From contig VFZQ01000368.1 of NCBI GenBank assembly GCA_016871135.1, positions 1-5,998 on the forward strand: 5,998 bases of DNA, written 5' to 3'. The notes under the pieces were generated by a model that did no database searches, was not told the origin of the DNA, and saw only the letters and a program-made list of their open reading frames with translations. Of this stretch, positions 4,157 to 5,998 are shown piece by piece. Source of the DNA: Acidobacteriota bacterium (GTDB taxonomy: Bacteria; Acidobacteriota; Terriglobia; Bryobacterales; Bryobacteraceae). The translations under genes and the position numbers were made by a program. Position 1 is the first letter of the stretch, and each line of letters begins with the position of its first letter.

Positions 4157-5998
4157 TTGGAACCCGAATCGCAACTCCTTCAACTCCTGGACGCCGTGAT
4201 CGGCAAGGTGTTCGCTGCTTGTTCGTCGCCGGATCCTGCTGCAACTGTAGTCCACGGCGAACAGGCGATTCAAAAGGCTCAACTGACCGCCGCCTGCGCT
4301 CGACAGTTGGCGATGACACGTACGGAAAAAGCCGCCCTGGATTTGGTCGCGACGCTGGATCGAGGCGCCCCAGACGTTGGTGGCGCTTTCGATAGATGGC
4401 GCGCACAACTGGAGCAGTGCGCGGAAAACCTGCAGTTCATCACGGAAAGCGAACTGGAGGAAAAACTTCGCGCCGCTTCCGGCGAGCCCGGTGCGCCCGG
4501 CATGCCGTGGGGCGACTTTGTTTTTGAATGCCGCGAGCATCTGAGCAACATCGAGCGCGACTTGCTGGTACTCGAGCAATCCCCAGACGACACCGAGTCG
4601 ATTCATTCATTATTCCGAAGCTTTCATACGATCAAGGGTCTGACCGCGATCGCCGGCGCTGAGATGGCGCGCGAGGTGGCGCATCAGGCGGAGAACCTGC
4701 TCGATCAAGTGCGCTGCGGCCATCGCCGGATTGACCCCGCTTTGGTCGACATCGTCTTGGCCAGCGCGGACTACTTGGGTGAGGTCGCCTCTGCCGCCGA
4801 ACAGTGGGAGCGCGGCGCCGCCGTCGTGCCGCCAGAGGGGGCCGAGCCGCTGCTGGATCGGCTCTTTGCCGCCAGCGCCAATCAAACGGTTGTGTCCGGA
4901 GCCCTTTCGGAATCCCCCAAACGCGCCGCCGCGAGAGTCAAGACAGAGCATACCGGCTCGGCGGTCAAGGTCGAAACCGCCAAGCTCGATCAACTCGTCG
5001 ATCTGGTGGGGGAACTGGTGATCGCGCAATCGCTGATTCAACTCGATCCGCAGATCGGGGCGATTGGCGAACCGCGCACGACCAAGAACCTTGCCCAGTT
5101 GGGCCGTATCACCACTGAACTGCAGAAGACGGCGATGTCGCTGCGTGTGGTGCCGGTCGGACTGGCTTTCCGGCGCATGGCGCGTGTGTTCCGCGATCTG
5201 GTGAGGGAGTCTGGCAAGGACGCCGTCCTTGAACTTTCCGGCGAAGACGCCGAACTGGACCGCACGATCGTCGAGCAGTTGGCCGATCCGCTCATGCACA
5301 TGGTTCGCAACGCCGTCGATCATGGCCTGGAATCGCGGGCCCTGCGTGCGGCCGCCGGAAAGCCCGAGCAGGGCAAGGTTCATTTATCGGCTTCCCATCA
5401 ATCGGGGCATGTCGTCATCGAAGTTTCCGACGATGGCGGAGGGCTCGACAGCGCGCGAATCCTAAAGAAGGCGATCGACCGCGGACTGGTGAAAGAAGGG
5501 GCTGCCCTCAGCCAAGCCGAAATTCTCGACCTGATTTTCGAACCTGGTTTTTCCACCTCGGAAAAAGTCACCGAGATATCCGGTCGCGGCGTCGGCATGG
5601 ACGTCGTGAAACGCGAGATCGAAAAGCTGCGAGGGCGTGTTGAAGTCCGAAGCGAGCAAGGCGCCGGGACTACGTTCTATCTGCGGGTGCCGCTCACGCT
5701 CGCCATCATCAATTCGCTGGTGGTGAGACAGGGCGCCGACCGGTTCATACTCCCTCTGTTCGCGGTGAGGGAGATCTTGGCGCCCGGCCAAGAGATCAAT
5801 ACGGTGGAAGGCCGCAACGCGGTTTGCCTGCTTCGTGACCGGGTCGTGCCCGTCGTGAGGCTGGAAAACGTATTAGGCCGCCCGCAAAGGAGCCCCAATG
5901 GCCCGCGGCGGGCCGCCCAAAAAGATGAAAGTCGTCGTCGCTTTGCGGTATGTTGCCAGACGGTGCAGTGCGGCGAAGACCGAGTGCGCTCTGGAGAT
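4157..5998 (+). CDS. cheA: CheA chemotaxis histidine kinase, 3' end outside window
   Basis: The frame is open from TTG 4157 to the window end (614 codons). Domains: residues 1-115, a mostly helical extension I do not recognise; Hpt (P1) about 116-220 with 'LFRSFHTIKGLTAIAG' and phospho-acceptor His157 (codon 4625-4627); linker about 221-268 with no recognisable P2 domain; P3 dimerisation starting 'VKVETAKLDQLVDLVGELV' (270-288); P4 ATPase with N box 'HMVRNAVDHG' (381-390, Asn385), G1 'DDGGGLD' (425-431), F box 'FEPGFST' (461-467) and G2 'GRGVGMD' (476-482); and P5 CheW-like regulatory domain from about 513 ('PLTLAIINSLVVRQGADRF'), cut by the edge. All catalytic motifs are intact, so it should autophosphorylate His157 under receptor/CheW control and pass phosphate to a response regulator outside the window. 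The start is uncertain: TTG 4157 has only a weak GGA eight bases upstream, and the next plausible start that directly precedes Hpt is ATG 4502 (MPWGDFVFECREHL), which has no clear site either. The last 35 or so visible residues match P5 poorly. Confidence 0.93.
   Translation, partial: MEPESQLLQLLDAVIGKVFAACSSPDPAATVVHGEQAIQKAQLTAACARQLAMTRTEKAALDLVATLDRGAPDVGGAFDRWRAQLEQCAENLQFITESELEEKLRAASGEPGAPGMPWGDFVFECREHLSNIERDLLVLEQSPDDTESIHSLFRSFHTIKGLTAIAGAEMAREVAHQAENLLDQVRCGHRRIDPALVDIVLASADYLGEVASAAEQWERGAAVVPPEGAEPLLDRLFAASANQTVVSGALSESPKRAAARVKTEHTGSAVKVETAKLDQLVDLVGELVIAQSLIQLDPQIGAIGEPRTTKNLAQLGRITTELQKTAMSLRVVPVGLAFRRMARVFRDLVRESGKDAVLELSGEDAELDRTIVEQLADPLMHMVRNAVDHGLESRALRAAAGKPEQGKVHLSASHQSGHVVIEVSDDGGGLDSARILKKAIDRGLVKEGAALSQAEILDLIFEPGFSTSEKVTEISGRGVGMDVVKREIEKLRGRVEVRSEQGAGTTFYLRVPLTLAIINSLVVRQGADRFILPLFAVREILAPGQEINTVEGRNAVCLLRDRVVPVVRLENVLGRPQRSPNGPRRAAQKDESRRRFAVCCQTVQCGEDRVRSGD

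Noticed and set aside
3959..4606. Minus-strand 215-codon frame opposite the cheW end and cheA start
   Set aside because: It lies antisense to recognised cheW and the cheA frame, with no recognisable domain or ribosome site. It would matter only if the CheA N-terminal extension proved non-coding.
4610..5383. Minus-strand 257-codon frame opposite cheA
   Set aside because: It is entirely antisense to conserved Hpt, P3 and P4 sequence and has no domain.

Overview
The window is GC-rich (well over half G+C by eye) and densely packed with genes. It looks like chromosomal DNA of a Gram-negative soil-type bacterium. The mixture of a sugar-phosphate isomerase-like TIM barrel, a free-standing secreted TonB C-terminal domain, a PDZ-alpha/beta hydrolase and an MCP/CheW/CheA set would fit Acidobacteriota (Solibacter/Bryobacter-like). 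That placement is inference from gene style only; no rRNA or marker gene is present.

Layout: (1) positions 3-302, plus strand: the 3' end of a xylose-isomerase-like TIM-barrel protein. (2) A minus-strand, probably co-transcribed set running from 3459 down to 283: a small exported TonB C-terminal-domain protein (3459-3115), a methyl-accepting chemotaxis protein (3096-1561) and an exported PDZ-alpha/beta hydrolase (1521-283). Its last gene overlaps the isomerase 3' end tail to tail by 20 bases. (3) A 160-bp divergent intergenic region (3460-3619). (4) A plus-strand set: cheW (3620-4138) and cheA (from about 4157, running off the right edge).

Together the two divergent sets supply a receptor, a coupling protein and a histidine kinase, i.e. 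the core signalling array of a chemosensory pathway. No cheY, cheB, cheR, cheD, flagellar or pilus gene is visible, so the output (swimming, twitching, gene expression or a second messenger) cannot be assigned. The points most worth attention are a roughly 115-residue uncharacterised N-terminal extension on CheA ahead of its Hpt domain, the absence of a recognisable P2 domain in CheA and of a full HAMP domain in the MCP, a CheR/CheB-type pentapeptide (NFDGF) at the extreme C-terminus of the MCP, and an 11-bp perfect hairpin that buries the hydrolase start codon. I see no mobile element, CRISPR array, tRNA or rRNA. No stretch longer than 300 bases lacks a gene. The window is best described as a chemosensory locus with some unusual protein architectures, not a clearly new system.
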